Assembly (NCBI GenBank): GCA_964642855.1
Contig: CAZXSK010000073.1
Coordinates: 1-18,155 of the forward strand
Length of the DNA stretch: 18,155 nt
Reading direction: 5' to 3'
Source of the DNA: CAZXSK01 sp964642855
GTDB taxonomy: Bacteria > Planctomycetota > Phycisphaerae > SM23-33
Made by a program: the position numbers and the translations under genes. Under the pieces are notes generated by a model. The model searched no databases and was not told the DNA's origin. It worked only from the letters and a program-made list of their open reading frames with translations. Shown here one piece after another: positions 6,270-14,456 of this stretch (its first letter is position 1; the number at the start of each line of letters is the position of its first letter).

Positions 6270-9092
6270 ATGAAGTGTTATCACCTGCTGCTGGCCCTGC
6301 TGGTGGGCCTGGTTCCCCTCGCCTGCAACGACGGCGACGGATCGTCTCTGCACACCAATCCCCAATCGACCGGTGCGTCGGGCTCCGACGGCGCCCTGGC
6401 GATGGTCGAACCTGCCGACGCCGGCCAACAGGGTCCGGACTCCCCGGCTGAGAAGCGCCCGCAGGCCCAGACCGTCGTCGCCCGGACCGAAAGCGAAAGC
6501 GGCGCGGTGGTCGCGAGGCTGAGCAATGGCCTGACCGTGATCGTCAAGACCAAGGACACCGCGCCGGTGGTGGTGGTGCAGTCGTTCGTCCACGCGGGGG
6601 GCATGTACGAGCGCGAGTGGTTGGGTTGCGGCCTGAGCCACCTCCTGGAGCACCTCGTCGCCGACGGGGCCGACCACGCCAGCCAGTCCGGCGGCGTGAT
6701 GGAAGCCTCCCGCGACGACAAGAGCCGCATCACCCGCATCGGCGGACAGTCCAATGCCTACACCTCGATGAACCGCACGGCGTATTACATCGCCGCTTCG
6801 TCGGACAAGACCGACGAATGCATCGACCTGATCGCCGACTGGATGGCCCGGCCTCAGTTCTCGGAGGAAGACTTCCACCGCGAGCACGGCGTGGTTCAAC
6901 GGGAACTGGAAAAGGGCAAGGACGAACCGAATCGGCAGATGTGGTACGCCAACGCCCGCAACGTGTTCGGTGAGCATCCGGCCTCGGTGCCGGTGATCGG
7001 GTACGCCAGGCCTCTCAGTGAGGTCACCTGGCAGGACATCCGCGCCTATCACAAGCGGATGTACGTGCCCCAGAACATGATCTTCGTGGTCGTCGGCGAC
7101 GTGGACCCCGACCGCGTGCTGAAGCGAACCTGCAATGCGTTCGCCGGCTTCGAGAAGGGTCGGGTCCCCCCCCTGTCGCTTCCGGACGTGCCCGCCTTCA
7201 CGGGCATTCGGCGGGTGCAGCGGGAATTTGCAGGACTCAGCGACGTCATGGAAGACCTCAACTTCCAGACCATCCCCCTGCAGCACAAGGACCTCTACGC
7301 CCTGGATGTGCTGGACTACATCCTCGGCAGCGGGCGTTCCAGCCGGCTGTACCGCAAGCTCGTGGAAGATGCCCAACTGGTCACCAGCGTTTCGACCAGC
7401 TCCTGGACGCCGGCGTGGGGCAAGGGCATTTTCAACGTCAGCTTCCGCTGCGAGCCGGGCAAGGAAGACCAGGCGGAAAAGGCCCTGCTGGCCGAGTTGA
7501 AGAAGATCGCCGACGAGGGCGTCGATGCCGACGAGCTCAAGCGGGCCAAGCGTCAGAAAGTAGCCGACTGGGTCTACTCCCAGCAGACGGTCCAGAGCGT
7601 CGCGGGCACGCTGGGCGGCGATTACCTCTCCACCGGCGACGTGGATTTCTCGCAGAACTACACCGACCGCATCCAGGCGGTCACGGCGGAGGAAGTCCAT
7701 CGCGCAGCGAAGAAGTACTTCGATTTCGACCGGATGGCCATCACACGCCTGGTGCCCGAAATCCAGGTCGACCGACAGGACTCGCAGGAAACCCGGACCA
7801 GCGGCAAGTTGCAGGCGATGACCCTGCCCAGCGGGCTTCGCGTGATCCTCCAGCCCAGCAAGGGCGCCGGGCTGGTGTCGATGGCTTTCGTCTCCAAGGG
7901 CGGCGTGCTGGCCGAAACCGAGGAGACCAACGGCCTGGGGCAGCTGATGGCGAGCATGTCCACCCGCGGGACGGCTGGCTTCAGCAAAGACGAGATCGCC
8001 GAATTCTTCGACCAGGCCGGCGGGAGCATTTCCGGCCAGTGCGGCAACAACAGCTTCTACTGGCAGGCGACGGTTCTGGCCGACAGTGCCAACAAGGCTG
8101 TGGAGATCTTCGCCGATGTGATCGCCCGCCCGGCCTTCAACGAGGAAGACCTGCAGGTCGTCCGCAAGCAGCAGCTTGCCGCCATCGAACGCGTCGACGA
8201 GCACTGGTTCTCCCAACTCAGCCGCACCTTCCGCAAGGAGTTCTTCGGTGACTCGCCCTACAGCCGCCTGGCCGTCGGCGACACGGACGTCGTGTCCGAA
8301 GCCACGCCGAAGCAGTTGAGGCGATTTCATGACAAGTGGGTCATCGAGACCGGTGGCGTGCTGGCCGTGTATGGCGACTTCGACGCGGACGATATGGCCG
8401 CCAAGCTCAAGAAGCTTTTCGGCAAGGTGAAGTTCGGCGACTTCCGCCGCGACCCCCTGCCGAAAGTCGACGCCCGCACGGTGGATTCCGACGGCGAGCT
8501 GCGCGTACTCAAGACCGACAAGAAAGTCTGTGGCGTGATGGTCGCCAGGCCCTCGATGGAAGTCACCGACCTGAAGGACCGCATCCCGCTTACGGTGCTG
8601 GACACGATCATCTCCGGCTACCGGCTGCCGTCGGGCTGGCTGCACGAGGAACTGCGGGGCAAGAAGCTGGTCTACGTGGTGCACGCCCACAACCAGTCGG
8701 GCCTCAGGCCGGGCGCGTTCATCACCTACGCCGCCTGCCAGCCCGAGAAGGCCCGTGAAGTCGTGGACATCATCAAGCGGAACCTCCGGGAGGCGTCGAC
8801 GTACACGCCGACACAGACGGAAATCGACCGGGCGGTCAATACGATCCTCACGGCTGACGTGCTGGGCAACCAGTCGCTGTCGAGCCTGGCGATCGGTACG
8901 GCGCTGGACGAGCTGTACGGGCTGGGCTACGACCACCACCGCAAGCAGGCGAAACTCTACCAGGCGGTGACGCCCGAGGACGTCGCCCGGGTCGCGAAGA
9001 AGATTCTCTCCGGCGGGTACGTGGTGGTGGCCACGACACCCCAACCGGAGGTACTGGAAAACGATTCCACAGCCGGGGACGACAGCGAGTAA
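6270..9092 (+). CDS. M16 family zinc metallopeptidase, lipoprotein, two-unit
   Basis: This 940-residue protein begins with a lipoprotein signal (MKCYHLLLALLVGLVPLAC, lipid-modified Cys at 19). A low-complexity linker runs to about residue 70. The first M16 unit contains the inverted zinc motif HLLEH (H124, E127, H128). E212 in GVVQREL is the likely third zinc ligand. The second unit starts near residue 512 (SGKLQAMTLPSGLRVILQPS) and has no HxxEH; the equivalent region reads NGLGQLMASMSTRG. This fits the usual M16 arrangement of one catalytic and one non-catalytic half forming a clamshell that degrades peptides. The mature enzyme should be membrane-anchored at the periplasmic face. AAGGGAG eight bases upstream supports the ATG at 6270. 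It may be co-transcribed with the response regulator upstream and with the cyclodeaminase-family gene 28 bases downstream. Its substrate is unknown. Confidence 0.93.
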   Translation: MKCYHLLLALLVGLVPLACNDGDGSSLHTNPQSTGASGSDGALAMVEPADAGQQGPDSPAEKRPQAQTVVARTESESGAVVARLSNGLTVIVKTKDTAPVVVVQSFVHAGGMYEREWLGCGLSHLLEHLVADGADHASQSGGVMEASRDDKSRITRIGGQSNAYTSMNRTAYYIAASSDKTDECIDLIADWMARPQFSEEDFHREHGVVQRELEKGKDEPNRQMWYANARNVFGEHPASVPVIGYARPLSEVTWQDIRAYHKRMYVPQNMIFVVVGDVDPDRVLKRTCNAFAGFEKGRVPPLSLPDVPAFTGIRRVQREFAGLSDVMEDLNFQTIPLQHKDLYALDVLDYILGSGRSSRLYRKLVEDAQLVTSVSTSSWTPAWGKGIFNVSFRCEPGKEDQAEKALLAELKKIADEGVDADELKRAKRQKVADWVYSQQTVQSVAGTLGGDYLSTGDVDFSQNYTDRIQAVTAEEVHRAAKKYFDFDRMAITRLVPEIQVDRQDSQETRTSGKLQAMTLPSGLRVILQPSKGAGLVSMAFVSKGGVLAETEETNGLGQLMASMSTRGTAGFSKDEIAEFFDQAGGSISGQCGNNSFYWQATVLADSANKAVEIFADVIARPAFNEEDLQVVRKQQLAAIERVDEHWFSQLSRTFRKEFFGDSPYSRLAVGDTDVVSEATPKQLRRFHDKWVIETGGVLAVYGDFDADDMAAKLKKLFGKVKFGDFRRDPLPKVDARTVDSDGELRVLKTDKKVCGVMVARPSMEVTDLKDRIPLTVLDTIISGYRLPSGWLHEELRGKKLVYVVHAHNQSGLRPGAFITYAACQPEKAREVVDIIKRNLREASTYTPTQTEIDRAVNTILTADVLGNQSLSSLAIGTALDELYGLGYDHHRKQAKLYQAVTPEDVARVAKKILSGGYVVVATTPQPEVLENDSTAGDDSE

Positions 9093-9120
9093 CGCCCGGC
9101 GCCATGCAGGGAGGCAAGAG

Positions 9121-9735
9121 GTGACAGGCGAGAATCCGCAGGACATCCTGCAGCAACCGGTGGACAAGTTCATCCAGGCCGTGGCGGCCAAGGCGCCCAC
9201 CCCGGGCGGCGGGAGCGTGGCCGGCGTGGTCGGCGCGCTGGGCGCGGCGCTGGGGCAGATGGCCATTAACTACACGGCCGGCAAGGCGCAGTTCGCCGAG
9301 CATGAGGAACTTTACGCCCGGCTTGGCAGGCGTTTTGCGCGGGCTGGACAACTCTACGCCCAGCTGACCGCCGACGACATGCAGGCGTTCGGCTTCTACC
9401 AGGACCAGGCCTCGGGCAAGGGAGACGTGTCGCTGGCGCTGTCGGTGGCGACGAACATCCCCCGCGAGATGGCCAAGATCGCCCTGGCGATGCTGGAAGA
9501 TCTCGAGCAACTCTCCGACAAGTGCAACGTCTACCTGCTGAGCGACCTGATGGGAGCCGCCGCCCTGGCCGTGGCGACCGTGAGGCTGAGCGACTACTGC
9601 GTGACGGTCAACTGCCAGCAGTTGGGCGACACGTCGGAGGCCCGGGAGCTTCGGACGGCGTCCCAGGCGGACCTTCAGCGAGCGACCGTGCTGCTGGACG
9701 CCATCGAGCACGCCGCCCGCAAACAGCTCGCCTGA
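9121..9735 (+). CDS. Cyclodeaminase/cyclohydrolase family protein (FTCD C-domain-like)
   Basis: This 204-residue protein corresponds to the stand-alone form of the formimidoyltetrahydrofolate cyclodeaminase domain. The family includes the C-terminal half of FTCD and bacterial FchA-type methenyl-THF cyclohydrolases, which act on one-carbon folates in the cytoplasm. The signature is the Gly-rich stretch APTPGGGSVAGVVGALGAAL at residues 25-44, near the N-terminus. It is followed by the helical ADDMQAFGFY region and a C-terminal all-helix part. Length is normal for the family. The start is a GTG at 9121, with GGGAGG six bases before it; the ATG at 9104 is out of frame. No other folate gene is nearby, so the exact reaction (cyclodeaminase or cyclohydrolase) is unresolved. 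The CxxC protein follows after 23 bases. Confidence 0.88.
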   Translation: MTGENPQDILQQPVDKFIQAVAAKAPTPGGGSVAGVVGALGAALGQMAINYTAGKAQFAEHEELYARLGRRFARAGQLYAQLTADDMQAFGFYQDQASGKGDVSLALSVATNIPREMAKIALAMLEDLEQLSDKCNVYLLSDLMGAAALAVATVRLSDYCVTVNCQQLGDTSEARELRTASQADLQRATVLLDAIEHAARKQLA

Positions 9736-9758
9736 CCCGCAAGCGGACCCGACCGACC

Positions 9759-10262
9759 ATGGCCAAGCAATACAACATCGCTCGCACCGAAGGCACCTGC
9801 CACGCCTGCCAGCGGAAGTTCGAGCCCGGAGACCATCTCGTAGCCACCGTCCGCGACGGCGAGCAGGAGCTCCAGCGCCTGGATTACTGCCCGGAATGCT
9901 GGGACTCCTCCGACACGTCCAGGGACCCGCTGCTGGGTGTCTGGCGGACGCGTCTGCCCCAGGCACGCGAGAAGAAGAAACTCTTCGTCGACGACGAGGT
10001 GCTCGTGAGCTTCTTCCAGCGTCTGGAGGACGCCGAGGAGGAATCCCGCGTAGCGTTCCGCTTCGTGATCGCTCTGGTGCTGATGCGCAAGAAGAAGCTC
10101 GCCTACGAGTCATCGAAGACCGACGACCAGGGGCGCGACCGATGGACCATGAGGCTGCGTGGCACGGACGAAACCTACGAGGTCATCGATCCGCAACTCG
10201 ATGAGCAGCGCATCGCCGAGGTCAGCGACCAGCTTGGACAGATATTGGAGGCTGAACTATGA
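9759..10262 (+). CDS. Small CxxC-CxxC protein of unknown function
   Basis: I do not recognise this 167-residue protein. It has C14-H-A-C17 and C44-P-E-C47, spaced as in a treble-clef or zinc-ribbon type site, so the N-terminal 50 residues probably bind one zinc. The rest is charged and mostly helical (LFVDDEVLVSFFQRLEDAEE, then RKKKLAYESSK), with no membrane segment or signal peptide, so it is likely cytoplasmic. The ATG at 9759 was chosen because the frame upstream overlaps the cyclodeaminase-family gene and has no family-like character. I see no strong Shine-Dalgarno sequence. Its TGA overlaps the next start in ATGA, so translation of the lipoprotein is probably coupled to it. Confidence 0.82.
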   Translation: MAKQYNIARTEGTCHACQRKFEPGDHLVATVRDGEQELQRLDYCPECWDSSDTSRDPLLGVWRTRLPQAREKKKLFVDDEVLVSFFQRLEDAEEESRVAFRFVIALVLMRKKKLAYESSKTDDQGRDRWTMRLRGTDETYEVIDPQLDEQRIAEVSDQLGQILEAEL

Positions 10263-11290
10263 CACGCGCGAGAATCGTTCTTGCCGGTCTGGCAGTGGCG
10301 GGCTTCGGGCTGACGGGGTGCGTCGAGCCGCCCAGGCCTACCCCCTCGACCATCGCCCCCCTGCCGGAGGTCCTCCTGCCCTACAACCGCAATGCCGACA
10401 AGGTTCCGTATCTGCGTGCCGAGGCGGACCTGCTGCTGAGTCTCAAGACGCCTGCGGGCATCCCGCTGCTCTGGCCGAGTAACGGCGTGCTGCTGCTGGG
10501 CAAGGACCCCGACCGTCCGACGGGCCCGCACAATTTCGCCCTCAACGGCAAGGAGGCCGGCACACAGATCTTCCGGCTGGGCACGAGCCTGGAAGACAAC
10601 GAGTACTACTACTGGATGAACCGGGGCGAGCAGGTGGGTGGCGCGTACGGCCGGCTTGACCGGGCCGGCGCTCCGGCTGCAGCAGGCATGACGCTCGACC
10701 CCACCCAGCTGCTGGGTGCATTGGGGATTGTCGCCCTGCCGGAATCGCACGTGGGCCTCCCCGCCACGGCGATGCGCTTCCGCTACGAACCCGACGCCTA
10801 CGCCGAGGCGTATCGCAGCACGGGCGGACGATCGGCCGGGTACGAGCACTGCGCGTACGTGCTGACGACCATCGAGCGTCAGAATGTTTCGCGAAAGATC
10901 CTGTTGCAGCGGGAGACGTATTTCCCGTGGAACGAGGACCCCAACGAAACGCTCCGTCCGTTCCTGGTGAAGGTGCTCGATTCCCGCGGCCTGGTGGTGA
11001 TGCAGGCCAGACTCGGCGACTACAAGCCCATCGACGTCTCGTCGCTGGATACCCCTCCCGATGAGCCGCCGGTGATGCCCACGAGCATCGAGATCGCTTT
11101 TCCCCCGCCGGCCAATGACCCGTCTCCGGGGACGTGGCGAATCGAGAAGATTCGTATACATCTCTCGCAGATGGAAACTGCCGATCTGCTGTACTCGGAA
11201 GGCTGTCGGATACGCCTGCCGAGCGGGATGAGTCGCTCGCAGTTGCAGAATGTCGACAGGACTGCAGTTCAGAGAGGCGGATCGCGGTGA
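10259..11290 (+). CDS. Lipoprotein, possibly LolA/LolB-like fold
   Basis: This 343-residue protein has a lipoprotein signal peptide with lipobox LTGC (lipidated Cys 21), so it is exported and anchored to a membrane. The early mature part (YLRAEADLLLSLKTPAG, then VLLLGKDP, IFRLGTSLEDNEYYYWMNRG, and DPTQLLGALGIVALP) has the beta-strand rhythm and the shape of queries seen in LolA/LolB-like or DUF4292-like lipoproteins. That is an inference from pattern, not a firm family call. The C-terminal third (EIAFPPPANDPSPGTWRIEK and onward) continues the same beta-rich character. Its ATG overlaps the stop of the CxxC gene (ATGA), and its TGA overlaps the GTG start of the RDD gene. The three genes therefore look like one translational unit. 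Confidence 0.8.
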   Translation: MTRARIVLAGLAVAGFGLTGCVEPPRPTPSTIAPLPEVLLPYNRNADKVPYLRAEADLLLSLKTPAGIPLLWPSNGVLLLGKDPDRPTGPHNFALNGKEAGTQIFRLGTSLEDNEYYYWMNRGEQVGGAYGRLDRAGAPAAAGMTLDPTQLLGALGIVALPESHVGLPATAMRFRYEPDAYAEAYRSTGGRSAGYEHCAYVLTTIERQNVSRKILLQRETYFPWNEDPNETLRPFLVKVLDSRGLVVMQARLGDYKPIDVSSLDTPPDEPPVMPTSIEIAFPPPANDPSPGTWRIEKIRIHLSQMETADLLYSEGCRIRLPSGMSRSQLQNVDRTAVQRGGSR

Positions 11291-13293
11291 GGAAACTGCT
11301 GCAACTTTCCGTACTTGCTGCCCTGCTGGGCGCTCCGTCTGCGGCATGGTGCCAGGACGCCAACGAGCTGCTGCTGGCCGGAGGCCCGGAAGGCCTCTGG
11401 GCGGTGCGCCTGCGGGAGGGCAACTTCGATGTCGCCTACCAGCCACAGGGCAAGCCCTGGGAACGGATCGCCCGGGACGTACGAGGCTGGCCCGCGTCGG
11501 CGGTCAGCACGCCCCGAACGCTGCACGTGCTGCTCAAGCCCCGTGGATCGCTGCTGTTTGACACGTACGAGACCACCGAGGGGCCGCGGATCGGCCACGG
11601 GTGGAAGGACCCACGATGGAAGCTGGGCGTCGCGCCGCTGGCGACCTGCCGGGCGAGCGGCGCCATCGTCAATAACCGCTCGGGCGTGCTGGCGATCGTG
11701 CCCGTCCGGGCAGATGCCAACGCCCCGACCGATTCGAATGCCCGGACCGATTCCAACGCTCCGGTCGACCCGAACGCGGACGCACCAGGGGATCCCAACG
11801 ACCCGAATACCGCCCCGTCGCCCCGTGGCGGAAAGCTGTTCAAGCCCGAGAGCGACCCCAACGCCAAGCCCGACGGCCTGGAGTCGTTACGGAATGTCGT
11901 GGACGATGCCCAGCCCGGACAGGTCAAGGAGTTGGCGATCTTCCGCAACGATGGCACGGGCTGGTCGTATCTGGCCTCGCTGAAGGGGCTGGACCTGCCT
12001 CGCTCGCCGCAGGTTCACGCTGCGTTCCACGGCAACGAGCTGTACCTGCTTACCGGCGAGCGGAGCGGGTGGCGTCTGCTGAGGCTTTCGTTCGACCTGC
12101 CCGCCGGGGCGGGTGACGATAACGATCGGTCCCCTTCGAACGTTGACGTCAGCGTGCACGTCGAACCGGTCGCCGGGCCCAGGCGGTTTGACGGACTCTC
12201 CCCGATCGGGCTGGTGGGACTGCAGCACCACGTGGTAGCGCCCTGCCTGAGGAATCCCCCTCGGCCCGCCGACGCCAATTCTCTTCCGGGCGGGTCGGGC
12301 GACCCCAACGCCACGTCCGATGCCAACGTGCCGACGGACCCCAATGCCCGGGCTGGGGCGGGCGATCGCGGCGATCCCAACGAAGCGGGCGACGGCAGCG
12401 GGATGTCGGGCGGTTCACAGGAGGGACAAGCCGCCGTGATCTTCATCGCCTACGAGCCCGCGCGGAAATCGCTGCTGCAGCGACGGCTTCGAAACGACAA
12501 CGAGCAGCCCGCGACGGTCCCGACAGATACGTCGGTGCGGACGGCGGTGCTGGGCGACTGGGTGGTTCTCTCGTGGCGGGAGGAAGGCGAGAACCGCCTG
12601 CTGGCCTGTGCCGCCAACGGGGAAATTCTCGAAGCCCAGACGGTGGACATCTTCGAGAAGCCCATCCAGGAGGACCGCAGCGAACAGGTGGTGCAGTACG
12701 TGATGATCGGCGTGATGATCGCCCTGTTCGTTCCGCTGATTCTCGTCCGACCGAAGGGTCCGATGAAACCCTTCGCCCTGCCCGAGAACGTCAAGCCCGG
12801 GAACCTGCTGAAGCGCCTGCTTGCGGGCTTCATCGATCTGGTGATCTTCGGGCCTATCGCCATGGCGGTGTTCCCGGTCGATCCAGGTCTGGTCGATTTC
12901 CCGCCAAGCATGAATCCCGAGAACTACCCGCTGAACATGACACTCGCCTCGCTGCTGATGCTCGGGCTGCACGTGATCTACGGCCTGCTGATGGAATGGA
13001 AGTTCCAGACCACCCTTGGCAAGAAGCTCATGGGCCTCAAGGTGGTGGGCACAATGGCGGGCAAGCCCGGCCCGCGGGAATGCTTCCTGCGAAACCTGAT
13101 GAAGATCGTCGAGATCATGACGTTCCTGATGCCCCTGCTGGTGCTGCTGCCGATCATCACGCCGTATCGCCAGCGACTGGGTGACATGCTCGCCCGCACG
13201 GCCGTGGTGGACGTATCGACGCTACGTGCCAATGGTGATGACCAACGACAGCAGGAGGAACGCCCGCCCGATGAGCCGCCGGGCGATCCGTAG
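11287..13293 (+). CDS. Secreted/membrane protein with Asp-x-Asn linkers and C-terminal RDD domain
   Basis: This 668-residue protein starts at a GTG (11287) that overlaps the upstream stop codon, with GAGAGG nine bases before it. Residues 1-22 form a signal peptide ending AAWCQ. A large extracytoplasmic part (23-465) looks beta-rich, with repeated LYLLTGERSGWRLLRLSF-type strands that could be a propeller. It is interrupted by two low-complexity linkers, at about 142-178 and 328-378, full of D-x-N triplets. A membrane segment at about 468-488 (YVMIGVMIALFVPLILV) leads into an RDD domain from about 505 (LLKRLLAGFIDLVIFGPIAM). That domain has TTLGKKLMGLKVV and YRQRLGDMLARTAVVD signatures. RDD domains are membrane modules of poorly known function, some linked to ion transport. 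The architecture suggests an envelope sensor or transporter with a large outer domain. Role unknown. Confidence 0.85.
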   Translation: MRKLLQLSVLAALLGAPSAAWCQDANELLLAGGPEGLWAVRLREGNFDVAYQPQGKPWERIARDVRGWPASAVSTPRTLHVLLKPRGSLLFDTYETTEGPRIGHGWKDPRWKLGVAPLATCRASGAIVNNRSGVLAIVPVRADANAPTDSNARTDSNAPVDPNADAPGDPNDPNTAPSPRGGKLFKPESDPNAKPDGLESLRNVVDDAQPGQVKELAIFRNDGTGWSYLASLKGLDLPRSPQVHAAFHGNELYLLTGERSGWRLLRLSFDLPAGAGDDNDRSPSNVDVSVHVEPVAGPRRFDGLSPIGLVGLQHHVVAPCLRNPPRPADANSLPGGSGDPNATSDANVPTDPNARAGAGDRGDPNEAGDGSGMSGGSQEGQAAVIFIAYEPARKSLLQRRLRNDNEQPATVPTDTSVRTAVLGDWVVLSWREEGENRLLACAANGEILEAQTVDIFEKPIQEDRSEQVVQYVMIGVMIALFVPLILVRPKGPMKPFALPENVKPGNLLKRLLAGFIDLVIFGPIAMAVFPVDPGLVDFPPSMNPENYPLNMTLASLLMLGLHVIYGLLMEWKFQTTLGKKLMGLKVVGTMAGKPGPRECFLRNLMKIVEIMTFLMPLLVLLPIITPYRQRLGDMLARTAVVDVSTLRANGDDQRQQEERPPDEPPGDP

Positions 13294-13334
13294 GCCTGAG
13301 CGACAACGACGACCCGTGAAGACGGAGAACCACC

Positions 13335-13643
13335 ATGGACGAACAACCGAGGTTGGAGCCACCTTCACCGCCCGTTGCGGGCGCTCCAGGCCAGGCAGAG
13401 AACCTTACGCCGGACCATCGCGGGGGCAAGGGACTGTCGATCGTTGCGATGATCCTGGGCATCTCCGGCGTGGTGCCCGGTCTGGGTACAGTCACGTCGT
13501 TGGTGGGACTGATCCTTGCCCTGCGAGCTGGCAGAAGGCAGGCTCCGCTGGCTTCAGCCGCTTTGGCGGTCTGCGGCGTGGGGCTGGCATTGAGCCTGAT
13601 CGTGCTGATGCCCTTCCTCGGTCTGGTACTGTGGTACGCATGA
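13335..13643 (+). CDS. Small DUF4190-like membrane protein
   Basis: This 102-residue protein has a Pro-rich soluble N-terminus (residues 1-30) and then two or three hydrophobic segments beginning GGKGLSIVAMILGISGVVPG. This is the pattern of DUF4190-like proteins, where GLSIAALVLGI-type segments span the membrane twice. GGAG seven bases upstream supports the ATG at 13335. It is a clear paralogue of the next gene over the membrane part, but stops at VLWYA instead of continuing into a soluble tail. Function is unknown. It follows the RDD gene by 41 bases on the same strand and is probably in the same transcript. Confidence 0.8.
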   Translation: MDEQPRLEPPSPPVAGAPGQAENLTPDHRGGKGLSIVAMILGISGVVPGLGTVTSLVGLILALRAGRRQAPLASAALAVCGVGLALSLIVLMPFLGLVLWYA

Positions 13644-13711
13644 GAGCGAATCCCTCTGGCGGGACGTGTTCGAACAACTGAGCTTCCATTCCTGAAAACA
13701 AGGAGAAACAG

Positions 13712-14371
13712 ATGACACAGATGCCCCCGAATCAGCAACCTCAACCTGCCGCCACGGCTGCTGCCCATCCCAGGCCGGGCAAAGGCCTGTCGGTCGCTGC
13801 GATCATCCTCGGCGCGTTGGGAATCATCCCTGTACTCGGCTGGCTGACGGCGTTGATCGGCCTGATCCTGGGAATTATCGCCGTGGTCAAGAAGGCCCCG
13901 ATGGCCATCGCCGCGCTGATCGTGCCGATCGCCGGCGGCCTGGCGGGTATCCTCGTTGCGTCCATGATCTTGATCCCTGCGCTCAGCGCCGCGCGGGGCA
14001 AGGCCATAGAAACCCTCGCGGCTGTCAGAGTCCAAGCAACGGTCCGGGCGATCAACATGTTCGAGAATGAGATGAACCGGTATCCTCGCTCGCTTGATGA
14101 GTTGATCGAGAACGGGACGCTCAAGGAAAGGGACATCCATCTCGAGGACGAGGAGGATCCGGCGACCCGGTTCATCTACATTCCGCCCCAGGGCACCCCG
14201 GACAGCGATACGATTCTCGTGGTTACCCCGCCGACCGACTGGTTCGACGCGCGGGTCGTGGGGTTTGCCGACGGAACCGTCAAGAGCCTGACGGCGGAGG
14301 AGTTTGAATCGCTCGCCGGAGACTCTACCGGAGACAGGCTGCGAGGCGCACTGGACAGAACCGGGCGCTGA
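13712..14371 (+). CDS. DUF4190-like membrane protein with pseudopilin-like C-terminal domain
   Basis: This 219-residue protein has a short polar N-terminus and then PGKGLSVAAIILGALGIIPV and a second and third hydrophobic stretch up to about residue 92. The last of these runs into LIPALSAARGKAIETLAAV. That stretch resembles the end of a type IV pilin or type II secretion pseudopilin N-terminal helix. The following NMFENEMNRYPRSLDELIEN resembles the GspG-like core, with the RYP and LDEL features. There is no cleavable prepilin leader of the usual kind, because the protein starts with two membrane segments. It could therefore be a membrane protein carrying a pilin-like domain rather than a true pilin. 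AAGGAG six bases upstream supports the ATG at 13712. The gene ends the plus-strand run before the terminator. Confidence 0.82.
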   Translation: MTQMPPNQQPQPAATAAAHPRPGKGLSVAAIILGALGIIPVLGWLTALIGLILGIIAVVKKAPMAIAALIVPIAGGLAGILVASMILIPALSAARGKAIETLAAVRVQATVRAINMFENEMNRYPRSLDELIENGTLKERDIHLEDEEDPATRFIYIPPQGTPDSDTILVVTPPTDWFDARVVGFADGTVKSLTAEEFESLAGDSTGDRLRGALDRTGR

Positions 14372-14396
14372 GACAAGCCGCCATCGGGAACGAAGC

Positions 14397-14430
14397 CGGG
14401 CAGCGGGGTCGAGATCCCGCTGCCCGTTTC
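14397..14430 (+). terminator. Strong intrinsic terminator closing the plus-strand run
   Basis: CGGGCAGCGGG (14397-14407) pairs perfectly with CCCGCTGCCCG (14416-14426), an eleven-base-pair stem, and is followed by TTTC on the plus strand. It lies 25 bases past the stop of the pseudopilin-like gene and between two convergent genes. On the minus strand the stem is followed by GCTTCG with no T run, so it is mainly a plus-strand terminator. Confidence 0.85.
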
Positions 14431-14456
14431 ATTGGTCCTCAAGGAACGGCTTCTGG

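Noticed and set aside
6231..9266. About 1000-codon minus-strand frame opposite the M16 peptidase
   Set aside because: The plus strand carries a full M16 protein with a lipobox and zinc motif. The minus frame has no recognisable domain and its length is explained by the codon bias of the sense gene.
13157..14140. 327-residue minus-strand frame across the DUF4190-like pair
   Set aside because: It runs antisense through three supported genes with good ribosome-binding sites and has no recognisable domain.
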